Assembly (NCBI GenBank): GCA_012800215.1
Contig: JAAZJT010000176.1
Coordinates: 1 to 5,518 of the forward strand
Source: Bacillota bacterium
GTDB taxonomy: Bacteria; Bacillota; Dethiobacteria; Dethiobacterales; Dethiobacteraceae
Direction: 5' to 3'
DNA length: 5,518 bases
The notes below the pieces were generated by a model. That model was given only the letters and a program-made list of their open reading frames with translations, searched no databases and was not told the DNA's origin. The position numbers and the translations under genes were made by a program. This document shows, one piece after another, positions 1-5,518 of the stretch (its first letter is position 1; each line of letters starts with the position of its first letter).

Positions 1-113
1 TTAGGTGTAAACTGTGAGTGATCCATAGTGATTCGCCTTTCTGTGTATGTTTTGTGGTAAAACTATTTTACAACAGAAATCGTCACTATGGATTCCTTAT
101 TAGTTCAACTTCA
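1..113. repeat. Long imperfect palindrome in AT-rich intergenic DNA
   Basis: The core is an 11-bp perfect inverted repeat, ATCCATAGTGA at 21-31 against TCACTATGGAT at 83-93. Inside it are a second 7-bp stem (38-44 with 73-79) and a 6-bp stem, GTAAAA 57-62 with TTTTAC 66-71, closing a 3-nt loop. Outside it the symmetry continues weakly: AACT 10-13 pairs with AGTT 102-105, and 1-13 resembles the reverse complement of 102-113 at about 9 of 13 positions. The structure may therefore run past the left edge. A 9-bp direct copy of ATTCGCCTT (31-39) recurs at 121-129. No T-run follows the stem on either strand, so it is not a typical intrinsic terminator. It could be a small non-autonomous (MITE/REP-like) element, a structured RNA, or decayed sequence. 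The symmetry is directly visible; the function is unknown. Confidence 0.6.
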
Positions 114-141
114 TTTTACAATTCGCCTTATTTTTTATTAA

Positions 142-161
142 CAAAAAGAGGAGATAACTCC
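142..161 (-). terminator. Weak candidate terminator downstream of yifB
   Basis: Read on the minus strand this is a short hairpin, GGAG-TTAT-CTCC, followed by TCTTTTTGTT. It lies about 75 nt after the yifB stop codon. The stem has only four base pairs, so termination would be inefficient. No better hairpin with a T-tract is present between the stop codon and the left palindrome. Confidence 0.25.
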
Positions 162-235
162 ATAAAGAATAACAATAAGATGAGAGAGGAAAAATTCAAA
201 TATGCTGATATTGCCATTCAATTGGTATTGCTGCT

Positions 236-1744
236 TTAATAATTAACAGGTTGACGGTAACTGATGGCTTCGGCTAAATGTGCAGGTAGGATTTTTTTCT
301 CTTCTTCGAGATCTGCAATGGTGCGGGCAACTTTTAAGATACGGTCATACGCACGCGCACTCAAGCGCAGCCGCGAAAATGCATGACGTAATAAATCGCG
401 TCCTGCAGCATCCAGAGTACAATATTTATCTAAATGCTGTGGCAGCATTTCCGCATTATAATTAATACCCTCCTTGCGAAAACGCAGATACTGCTGTTTT
501 CGTGCCCTAGCTACCCGTTTAGCAATATCCGCCGAAGCTTCACCGGTATGACGGCCGGCGACTTCTTCGTAACGCAAACGTGCTACTTCCACAAAGATAT
601 CCAGCCGATCTAATAAGGGGCCAGAAATTTTGTGCCTATAATTATGTATCTGTCGGTCAGTACAAACACACTCCGTTTCTTTATCTGTTAACATACCGCA
701 TGGACACGGATTCATCGACGCAAGTAACATAAATCGGGCAGGGAAAGTGTAAGCAGCCATCAATCTAGTAACAGTAACAAAGCCTTCTTCCAGTGGCTGA
801 CGTAAAACTTCCAAGGTTTCACGCCGAAATTCCGGTAGTTCATCTAGAAAAAGAATGCCGTTATGTGCCAAACTTACTTCGCCGGGGCGAGGGTTACGCC
901 CGCCGCCACATAAAGCGGCAGGGGTTACTGTATGATGGGGACTGCGAAAAGGACGATCTATTAATAAAGCTGTAGTTTCCTGCAGTAGGCCTGCTGCACT
1001 GTAGATTTTAGTTGTTTCTAAACTTTCCTCTTCTGACATAGGCGGTAGAATTGAGGGTACGCAGCGCGCCAACATCGTCTTACCTGAACCGGGAGGTCCA
1101 GTCATAATCAAACTATGGCCGCCTGCTGCCGCCACTTCCAGGGCACGCTTTGCTCCCTCCTGTCCCTTTACTTCTCTAAAGTTTGCACTGGTAACATTAG
1201 GGGATATTTCACACTGTGGTAAAGTCGGCGGTGCCTGATGACCGGTAAGAATCGCCAAGACTTCTGTTAAGGATGTGGCACCAATAATATGTACACCACT
1301 CACCAGTGATGCTTCAGCAGCATTGGCTAAAGGTAAAAGAATATTATTATAACCGGCTGCCCGCGCAGCAATAACCATGGGCAAAACACCGCGCACTGCG
1401 CGTAAACTGCCGTCCAAAGCTAATTCACCAAGAATTACCCAAGGAATATTCTGTCTTTCCAGTTGCCCACTGGCCTGTAAAATTCCCAAAGCAAGAGCCA
1501 GATCGAGCTGCGGACCCTCTTTCTTTAGGTCGGCCGGTGCCAAATTTACCACAATACGCTGCTGGGGGAATTTGAGCTGACTGTTTTTAATGGCTGCCCG
1601 TACTCTGTCACGCGCTTCACGTACAGCTGTATCCGGCAATCCAACAATATCAAAGCTGGGTAATTGTGCAGAGAGGTAAACTTCCACATCCACCATTTTG
1701 CCTTCAATACCCAAAATGGTGCAGCCGTTCACTCTAGCAAACAT
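236..1744 (-). CDS. yifB: YifB/ComM-family Mg-chelatase-like AAA+ ATPase
   Basis: This 502-residue protein has the full length and order of the YifB/ComM family. The N-terminal Lon-protease-like (ChlI) domain covers about residues 1-170 and opens MFARVNGCTILGIEG. The AAA+ core covers about 190-395, with Walker A GPPGSGKT at 216-223, Walker B GILFLDE at 296-302, sensor-1 Asn in SMNPCPCG at 343-350 and an Arg-finger/sensor region GPLLDRLD at 375-382. The C-terminal Mg_chelatase_C helical domain covers about 400-498. Four cysteines (347, 349, 359, 361) form the CPC...CVC cluster seen in this family, perhaps metal-binding. Known role: Gram-negative ComM is a hexameric helicase driving branch migration of transforming DNA; the older 'Mg chelatase' name is misleading. 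The ATG at 1744 is chosen because AGGAGT (1751-1756) precedes it at normal spacing and the N-terminus fits the family. The gene stands alone; dprA and topA, frequent neighbours of yifB, are not seen. A consensus promoter containing an SOS-like box lies just upstream. Confidence 0.96.
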   Translation of the reverse strand: MFARVNGCTILGIEGKMVDVEVYLSAQLPSFDIVGLPDTAVREARDRVRAAIKNSQLKFPQQRIVVNLAPADLKKEGPQLDLALALGILQASGQLERQNIPWVILGELALDGSLRAVRGVLPMVIAARAAGYNNILLPLANAAEASLVSGVHIIGATSLTEVLAILTGHQAPPTLPQCEISPNVTSANFREVKGQEGAKRALEVAAAGGHSLIMTGPPGSGKTMLARCVPSILPPMSEEESLETTKIYSAAGLLQETTALLIDRPFRSPHHTVTPAALCGGGRNPRPGEVSLAHNGILFLDELPEFRRETLEVLRQPLEEGFVTVTRLMAAYTFPARFMLLASMNPCPCGMLTDKETECVCTDRQIHNYRHKISGPLLDRLDIFVEVARLRYEEVAGRHTGEASADIAKRVARARKQQYLRFRKEGINYNAEMLPQHLDKYCTLDAAGRDLLRHAFSRLRLSARAYDRILKVARTIADLEEEKKILPAHLAEAISYRQPVNY

Positions 1745-1769
1745 CTAACCACTCCTGCTATTTTCTTCC

Positions 1770-1798
1770 ATTATATGGCAAACATTTGTTCGTGTCAA
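1770..1798 (-). promoter_or_regulatory. Consensus sigma-A promoter of yifB
   Basis: On the minus strand TTGACA (1793-1798) and TATAAT (1770-1775) are separated by exactly 17 bp, a 12 of 12 match to the vegetative sigma-A/sigma-70 consensus. Transcription would start near 1763, giving a leader of about 20 nt that contains the ribosome binding site of yifB. A promoter this strong for an ATPase gene usually needs repression, which fits the LexA-type box in the spacer. Confidence 0.9.
1779..1792 (-). promoter_or_regulatory. Putative LexA/DinR SOS box in the yifB promoter
   Basis: The minus strand reads CGAACAAATGTTTG. It fits the Gram-positive LexA (DinR) box CGAAC-RNRY-GTTYC at 13 of 14 positions, differing only in the last base, and has half-sites CGAAC and CAAAC in inverted orientation with a 4-bp centre. 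The box begins directly after the -35 hexamer and ends 3 bp before the -10, where a bound repressor would exclude RNA polymerase. LexA regulation is inferred; the lexA gene is not in this window. Confidence 0.72.
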
Positions 1799-1856
1799 GA
1801 TTGTTTATTGCAAATAGTTATAGGGCTAGGCACTATATCCTGAAAGGAGTTGCTCC

Positions 1857-3983
1857 ATGAAAAAGATTATTATTATTTTGCTGCTCTGCAGCTTGCTGGC
1901 TGTAGGAGGTTATTTGTACAAACAACAAGCAGAAAATACTATAGCACACAATATAGAAGTTTTCTTCGCCATGGCAAAGGATGGCGACAGCTCAGCCGGT
2001 AACTATCTATCACCAAGCTATACTCAACAGGAAGAACTTCTAACGGCATTGCAGACAGACAATTTATTATCTTTAGAAAAAGTAGAGCAAGTACGCTTAC
2101 GCTCCATTAATCGCGCCTCTGCCTTAATTACATTAAAAGCAGGAGATAAACTAAAATCTGTTACCTTAGAAGTAAACCGCAACAATGGTCAGTGGCTTCT
2201 AAGCAGTTTACCAGCATTAAAAATTACATCTTTGGCATTGGTTACAGAAGCTGCAGGAAATACTGTAAAACTATTAACAGCAGAAAATAAACAAATTACC
2301 TACCAAGCAGAAGTAGCTTTAAATCGCGGCGAAGCAGGTTTTGCAGTAAGCTTCGATGATGCACTAATATACTTTAAGCGACTGCCAACAATTAACGTCA
2401 CAAAACTATTAACACATAACAACCAAAAGCTGGAAGGAGAAAATACAGGTTTTCATCGACTATCCTCCAATGTCATTTATTTTCAACCAAAGAATGATAG
2501 TTATATAATTGCTGATAGTGGCTCTGCCATTGTTGGGATGCAAAACCTGACACTTTACCTAGAGGATGAAGAAATACGAGCCGTAATGCTGCCGCAAAAA
2601 TTTGTGCCGGAGAAAATTCGTGTCTGCCTAAATACCACTGATTTTACCAGCATCAGCCATTCTACGGCTGTCTTATCTGCCACCTCAGCCTTTACCTTAA
2701 CGGAGAAAGTTACAGGCAAACAACTGCACTTTAATGCAGGCGATAAATTAACCTTACAACCCGGCAGCAACGGCATCACTGTAAAGTTTCCTTCCGGAAC
2801 AACTCAAACTTACCAAAACAGATTGTTTATTACCCCGAGTGGCGGTGGCCGAATCCGAGTTGAGAGTATTCGCCGCGGCAGTCCTGCTTTTATTCCTGCC
2901 TACAGCGGTCATTTGGAGGTAAGCTTGCATAATGGCTCGCTGCTCCTGGTCAATGAAGTCCCTTTGGAAAATTATCTCTACTCTGTGGTTCCCAGCGAGA
3001 TGCCTGTCAGCTTTGGCGAAGTGCCACTGCAGGTACAAGCAGTGGCAGCCCGCTCTTATGCCACCGCAGCAATTTTACGTAGCGGATTTCGTTCTTTTGC
3101 TGCTCATGTAGATGACAGTGTTTCCTCACAAGTTTATAATAATGTTCCTGAATACGAAATTAGTACCAAGGCTGTTAACCATACAAGGGGAAAAATTGTT
3201 AAATATCAGGATGATATCGCTGATACGCGCTTTTTCTCCACCTCCGCGGGCATCACAGCCAATAATGAAGAAGTCTGGCATGATAACAAAAGCGGTGCTT
3301 TTCCGGGCGTATCGCTGCCCTATCTGACTTCGGCACCACAATTACGTTCAGGAACAGTGCCTCAAGTCAGTACGGAAGCAGGAGCGCAGGCTTTCTTTAC
3401 TGCCGCTCACTGGGACAGCTATGATAAAGCTTCACCCTGGTTCCGCTGGCAGGTAGAAATGACGAGAGATGAACTAGAAAATGTTATCAACCGCTATTTA
3501 GCAGGGCGCTATCAAGCTCAGCCAGATTTTATACTGACTAAAGAAGGCAATAATTTTGTCAGCAAGGAAATTGGTGATAATCCATTAGGAGAATTAAAAG
3601 ATATCAGGGTAATACGCCGCGGTCAGGGTGGCAATATTATGGAATTAGAAATTGAAGGCAGCCGCGGCACATATCGTATTCTAAAGGAATATAACATCCG
3701 TTTTACTCTCCGCCCACAAAGTGACGTTAAAGACATTATTTTATTACGTCACGATGGTTCCAAACTGATGAATTATAGCATTCTCCCCAGCACCTTTGCT
3801 GTCTTTACTATCCATCGTGATAATAATAAGCAAATCCAATCAGTGCTCATCCAAGGAGGCGGTAACGGTCATGGTGCAGGCATGAGCCAATGGGGCACCC
3901 GCGGTCTTGCTGAAGACGGTTTTACGTATGAACAGATTTTGCTTCACTATTATCCGGGATGCACCATAGAAGATATTTATTAG
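1857..3983 (+). CDS. Membrane-anchored SpoIID/LytB-domain protein, enlarged
   Basis: This 708-residue protein begins with a hydrophobic signal anchor (about residues 4-20, after MKK), so the rest should be extracytoplasmic. Residues 26-120 form a small alpha/beta-like region, possibly NTF2-like, followed by a beta-rich stretch to about 325 that I do not recognise. The SpoIID/LytB core starts near 330. It has VPLENYLYSVVPSEMP at 368-383, with the conserved Glu381 expected to be catalytic, QAVAARSYA at 394-402, RFFSTSAGIT at 458-467, and the C-terminal signature GNGHGAGMSQWG at 669-680 followed by HYYPG at 697-701. SpoIID is a lytic transglycosylase cutting glycan strands stripped of stem peptides during engulfment; LytB relatives act on or near vegetative cell wall. 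The protein is about twice the size of a typical SpoIID (roughly 340 residues), so a direct SpoIID orthologue is not assumed. The Cys/His motif found near the active site in some clostridial SpoIIDs is absent: residues 417-427 read HVDDSVSSQVY. The ATG is supported by AAAGGAG at 1843-1849. No clear promoter was found. Confidence 0.93.
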   Translation: MKKIIIILLLCSLLAVGGYLYKQQAENTIAHNIEVFFAMAKDGDSSAGNYLSPSYTQQEELLTALQTDNLLSLEKVEQVRLRSINRASALITLKAGDKLKSVTLEVNRNNGQWLLSSLPALKITSLALVTEAAGNTVKLLTAENKQITYQAEVALNRGEAGFAVSFDDALIYFKRLPTINVTKLLTHNNQKLEGENTGFHRLSSNVIYFQPKNDSYIIADSGSAIVGMQNLTLYLEDEEIRAVMLPQKFVPEKIRVCLNTTDFTSISHSTAVLSATSAFTLTEKVTGKQLHFNAGDKLTLQPGSNGITVKFPSGTTQTYQNRLFITPSGGGRIRVESIRRGSPAFIPAYSGHLEVSLHNGSLLLVNEVPLENYLYSVVPSEMPVSFGEVPLQVQAVAARSYATAAILRSGFRSFAAHVDDSVSSQVYNNVPEYEISTKAVNHTRGKIVKYQDDIADTRFFSTSAGITANNEEVWHDNKSGAFPGVSLPYLTSAPQLRSGTVPQVSTEAGAQAFFTAAHWDSYDKASPWFRWQVEMTRDELENVINRYLAGRYQAQPDFILTKEGNNFVSKEIGDNPLGELKDIRVIRRGQGGNIMELEIEGSRGTYRILKEYNIRFTLRPQSDVKDIILLRHDGSKLMNYSILPSTFAVFTIHRDNNKQIQSVLIQGGGNGHGAGMSQWGTRGLAEDGFTYEQILLHYYPGCTIEDIY

Positions 3984-3994
3984 TGAAGGCTAAA

Positions 3995-4023
3995 TTGCAT
4001 TTTCCCTTTCAGCAGACTATAAT
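3995..4023 (+). promoter_or_regulatory. Sigma-A-like promoter of the yqeY-family gene
   Basis: TTGCAT (3995-4000) and a perfect TATAAT (4018-4023) are 17 bp apart, just after the stop of the SpoIID-like gene. Transcription would begin near 4030, leaving a leader of about 23 nt that includes the ribosome binding site GGGGGA (4041-4046). No terminator lies between the two genes, so read-through from upstream is also possible. Confidence 0.75.
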
Positions 4024-4052
4024 GAAAAAGAAAAGAAATTGGGGGACAAAAT

Positions 4053-4490
4053 ATGCTTACACAAATACAAAATGATGTGAAACAAGCTATGAAAGCCGGT
4101 GAAAAGAAAAAAGTAACTACGCTCCGCATGTTAATTGCGTCCATAAAAAATGAGAGCATTAACAAACGTGCTGATTTAAATAATGAAGATATTATTGCTA
4201 TCATTCAAAGGGAAATTAAACAACGCCGGAACGCCTGCGAGGAATTTAAAAAAGGTGGCCGAGAAGATTTAATCCGGGAAAATGAAGCTGAAATTTCTAT
4301 TTTAGAAGCCTATTTGCCCCGTCAGTTAAGTGATGAGGAATTGGCAGCTCTGGTACGCCAGGTTATTAGTGAGGTTAATGCCGTTTCTGTCAAGGATATG
4401 GGCAAGGTGATGGGCAAACTGATGCCGCAGGTTAAAGGCAAAGCTGATGGCACCAGGGTACAACAGGCAGTCAAAGATGCATTGCAGTAA
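4053..4490 (+). CDS. yqeY: GatB/YqeY-domain protein
   Basis: This 145-residue protein is close to the usual 147-150 residues of the YqeY family. It is predicted helical, cytosolic and without a signal peptide. Family marks include an N-terminal segment LRMLIASIKN at 24-33, a basic helix with REIKQRRNA at 53-61, EAYLPRQLSDEEL at 85-97, and the C-terminal signature KDMGKVMGKLMPQVKGKADG at 114-133. The C-terminal part resembles the tail domain of GatB, the tRNA-binding subunit of the Glu/Asp-tRNA amidotransferase. YqeY itself lacks the catalytic kinase fold, and its cellular role is not firmly established. In many Bacillota the gene sits beside rpsU; here no ribosomal protein gene is visible and it follows the SpoIID-like gene at 69 bp. 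The ATG has GGGGGA at a 6-nt spacing. Two consecutive stop codons (TAATAA) end the frame, just before a strong terminator. Confidence 0.95.
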   Translation: MLTQIQNDVKQAMKAGEKKKVTTLRMLIASIKNESINKRADLNNEDIIAIIQREIKQRRNACEEFKKGGREDLIRENEAEISILEAYLPRQLSDEELAALVRQVISEVNAVSVKDMGKVMGKLMPQVKGKADGTRVQQAVKDALQ

Positions 4491-4505
4491 TAAACAGAAA
4501 AAATA

Positions 4506-4536
4506 ATAAAACGGAGGCTAGCTGCCTCCGTTTTAT
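4506..4536. terminator. Bidirectional intrinsic terminator between yqeY and sleB
   Basis: A perfect 13-bp stem (4506-4518 with 4524-4536) with a GC-rich upper half, ACGGAGGC/GCCTCCGT, closes the 5-nt loop TAGCT. The stem base is an A-run on the left and a T-run on the right, so both transcripts end in U-rich tails. It lies 15 nt after the yqeY stop and 9 nt after the sleB stop, serving both convergent genes. Confidence 0.95.
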
Positions 4537-4545
4537 GTTTGCCTG

Positions 4546-5301
4546 TTAGTATTTAAAAAAGACATGTGAGCCAATGGTTGCGGTAACTGGGTGGCTGCGT
4601 ACCCAGGCATTGCTTGTTTTAGCCGGATTGTAAAAACCGGTCGCACCACCTGTGGGATCCCAACCTTTTAAAGCCTCACGGACAGCGCGTTTAGCACTTT
4701 CTCCAGCCGGCAAATTAATACGGCCGTCTAAAACCGGGCTATATTGATAACGACCGCTTTCCACCTGGTATACAACACCACTTATCGTATTAGGATAAAG
4801 ATCACTTTCTAGCCGATTAAGAATTGTGGCTGCTACCGCCACTTGACCTTCAAATGGCTCACCAGCAGATTCAGCATGTACTAAACGGGCAAATAAATCA
4901 AGTTCAGCTGCTGTAAAATTAAACTCAGAAGTTGCCATCGCAACTTGCGGCATAGCTTCTACAGTATCTGCTTCCTTAGCATTCTCTGTCGGCACGTTAT
5001 CCAGCATTTCTTGCATTCTTTCTAAAGTTTCCCCGCCCAAAACACCATCAGGTTCTAGGTTTTGATCCTTCTGGAATTCAATCAGGCTACCATAAGTCAA
5101 GGGGCCAAAAACACCATCAACTCTTCCCTCTCTGTAATCATTATCATTGAGAAATTGCTGCATAACAACAACATCTGCCCCACGGTCACCTATTTGTAAT
5201 TCACGCTCACCAAACTGCAATGTTTGGGCAGCTGCGCCTGTAAACAGAGTAAAAATAGAAGCAAACACAATCAAAATTGCAATTATTTTCTTATTCATCA
5301 T
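4546..5301 (-). CDS. sleB: SleB-type spore cortex-lytic / cell wall hydrolase
   Basis: This 251-residue secreted protein has the SleB architecture and near-typical length (about 250-305). The signal peptide is roughly residues 1-25, with likely cleavage after GAAA. A peptidoglycan-binding domain (PG_binding_1) spans about 36-100, with DGVFGPLT at 62-69 and DGVLGGETL at 85-93. A charged, Ala/Glu-rich linker runs to about 128. The Hydrolase_2 catalytic domain spans about 134-251, with LVHAESAGEPFEGQVAVAA at 140-158, where Glu144 matches the family's catalytic Glu, then TILNR at 159-163, TGFYNPA at 221-227 and IGSHVFFK at 243-250. SleB is a lytic transglycosylase that degrades cortex peptidoglycan containing muramic-delta-lactam during germination. 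The usual partner gene ypeB is not downstream; a convergent gene is there instead. The protein could alternatively be a vegetative hydrolase of the same family. Codon use and GC look like the neighbours. Confidence 0.92.
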   Translation of the reverse strand: MMNKKIIAILIVFASIFTLFTGAAAQTLQFGERELQIGDRGADVVVMQQFLNDNDYREGRVDGVFGPLTYGSLIEFQKDQNLEPDGVLGGETLERMQEMLDNVPTENAKEADTVEAMPQVAMATSEFNFTAAELDLFARLVHAESAGEPFEGQVAVAATILNRLESDLYPNTISGVVYQVESGRYQYSPVLDGRINLPAGESAKRAVREALKGWDPTGGATGFYNPAKTSNAWVRSHPVTATIGSHVFFKY

Positions 5302-5305
5302 TTGT

Positions 5306-5313
5306 ACCTCCTT
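5306..5313 (-). promoter_or_regulatory. Perfect Shine-Dalgarno of sleB with two possible ATG starts
   Basis: The minus strand carries AAGGAGGT, fully complementary to the 16S rRNA tail. Two adjacent in-frame ATG codons follow, at 5301 and 5298. Measured from AGGAGG the spacings are 5 and 8 nt. The second is nearer the optimum, so the protein may really start MNKKIIAIL, one residue shorter than annotated. Confidence 0.8.
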
Positions 5314-5375
5314 AAAACACTAAAATTGTTTTTATCTTATTACAAAAATAAATTCGGCTAGCTTGTATGTTGATT

Positions 5376-5404
5376 ATGATAACATGTTATGTAAACTTGT
5401 GCAA
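5376..5404 (-). promoter_or_regulatory. Weak candidate extended -10 promoter of sleB
   Basis: On the minus strand TATCAT (5376-5381, 5 of 6 to TATAAT) is preceded by a TG at the extended -10 position. TTGCAC (5399-5404) lies 17 bp upstream as a poor -35 (3 of 6). No convincing sigma-G promoter, which drives sleB in Bacillus, was found. CATACAAG just downstream is close to a sigma-E -10 but lacks a good -35. Confidence 0.35.
5379..5390. promoter_or_regulatory. Perfect 12-bp palindrome, possible operator upstream of sleB
   Basis: ATAACATGTTAT is a perfect palindrome about 80 bp upstream of the sleB start. It overlaps the candidate -10 and its spacer. The position suits a repressor operator, but no regulator is named by the sequence. 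Confidence 0.4.
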
Positions 5405-5453
5405 AAGCTAAGAATCATCCTCAGGAGATAATAAGCTGCCAGAATAAAAAGCA

Positions 5454-5501
5454 AAGGCAGTGCAACTAGGGTCTTATTTAAATACTTTAGTATCCTGCCT
5501 T
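5454..5501 (-). repeat. Right-edge hairpin, possible terminator of a gene beyond the window
   Basis: AAGGCAG (5454-5460) pairs with CTGCCTT (5495-5501). The interior is partly symmetric and centred on the 10-bp palindrome TATTTAAATA (5475-5484). On the minus strand the hairpin is followed by TGCTTTTTATTC, a T-rich tail, so it could end a minus-strand gene lying mostly to the right. Two minus frames that are open at the window edge stop here, at 5474-5476 and 5487-5489. Both are too short to identify. Confidence 0.35.
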
Positions 5502-5518
5502 ACCCGCATTAATGGAAA

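Noticed and set aside
1..113. Integron attC site or intrinsic terminator
   Set aside because: The ends do not show the RYYYAAC and GTTRRRY core boxes, no integrase or cassette is near, and no T-tract follows the stem on either strand.
18..239. GTG-started 73-codon open frame on the plus strand
   Set aside because: It runs through the palindrome, has no ribosome binding site at its start, shows no family-like composition, and overlaps the yifB stop. A shorter ATG at 180 (19 codons) has its nearest AGGAG more than 20 nt away.
1808..1838. Promoter for the SpoIID-like gene (TTGCAA with ACTATA or TATATC)
   Set aside because: The spacers are 18-20 bp and the -10 matches are poor, so it is not good enough to annotate.
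3126..3341. Minus-strand open frame inside the SpoIID-like gene, and the other antisense frames
   Set aside because: They lie opposite clearly conserved coding sequence, have no ribosome binding sites and show no recognisable protein features.
5379..5390. Second LexA box at ATAACATGTTAT
   Set aside because: The AAC and GTT half-sites are separated by 2 bp instead of the 4 bp of the Gram-positive LexA box, and the flanking CG is missing.
5512..5518. Start codon of a plus-strand gene at the right edge
   Set aside because: No Shine-Dalgarno sequence precedes the ATG and only two codons are visible.

Overview
This 5.5 kb window looks like chromosomal housekeeping DNA from a low-to-moderate-GC Bacillota (Firmicutes) member, probably of an endospore-forming lineage. 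The reasons are a SpoIID/LytB-family protein and a SleB-type cortex hydrolase, strong AGGAGG-type ribosome binding sites, and consensus sigma-A-like promoters. Genus cannot be decided from the sequence. No transposase, phage gene, CRISPR array, tRNA or rRNA is visible.

Layout from left to right. Positions 1-235 are AT-rich and non-coding and hold a long imperfect palindrome (core 21-93, possibly reaching 1-113). Next comes a minus-strand yifB/comM-family AAA+ ATPase gene (236-1744). It has a 12/12 consensus promoter (1770-1798) whose 17-bp spacer carries a LexA/DinR-type SOS box (1779-1792). Diverging from it is a large membrane-anchored SpoIID/LytB-domain gene (1857-3983). It is followed on the same strand by a yqeY-family gene (4053-4490) with its own good promoter (3995-4023). 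A strong bidirectional terminator (4506-4536) separates yqeY from the convergent minus-strand sleB-like gene (4546-5301). The last 217 bases are intergenic: they hold a weak candidate sleB promoter with a perfect 12-bp palindrome, and a hairpin near the right edge that may end a gene outside the window.

The four genes do not form one pathway. SpoIID-like and SleB-like proteins both act on peptidoglycan outside the membrane, as glycan-strand lytic transglycosylases in sporulation/cell-wall remodelling and in cortex hydrolysis during germination. YifB/ComM is a hexameric ATPase tied to recombination (branch migration in natural transformation in Gram-negatives), and YqeY is a small GatB-tail-like protein of poorly defined role. 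The most notable observation is the apparent SOS box placed exactly between the -35 and -10 of yifB, which predicts that this ComM homologue belongs to the DNA-damage regulon of this organism.
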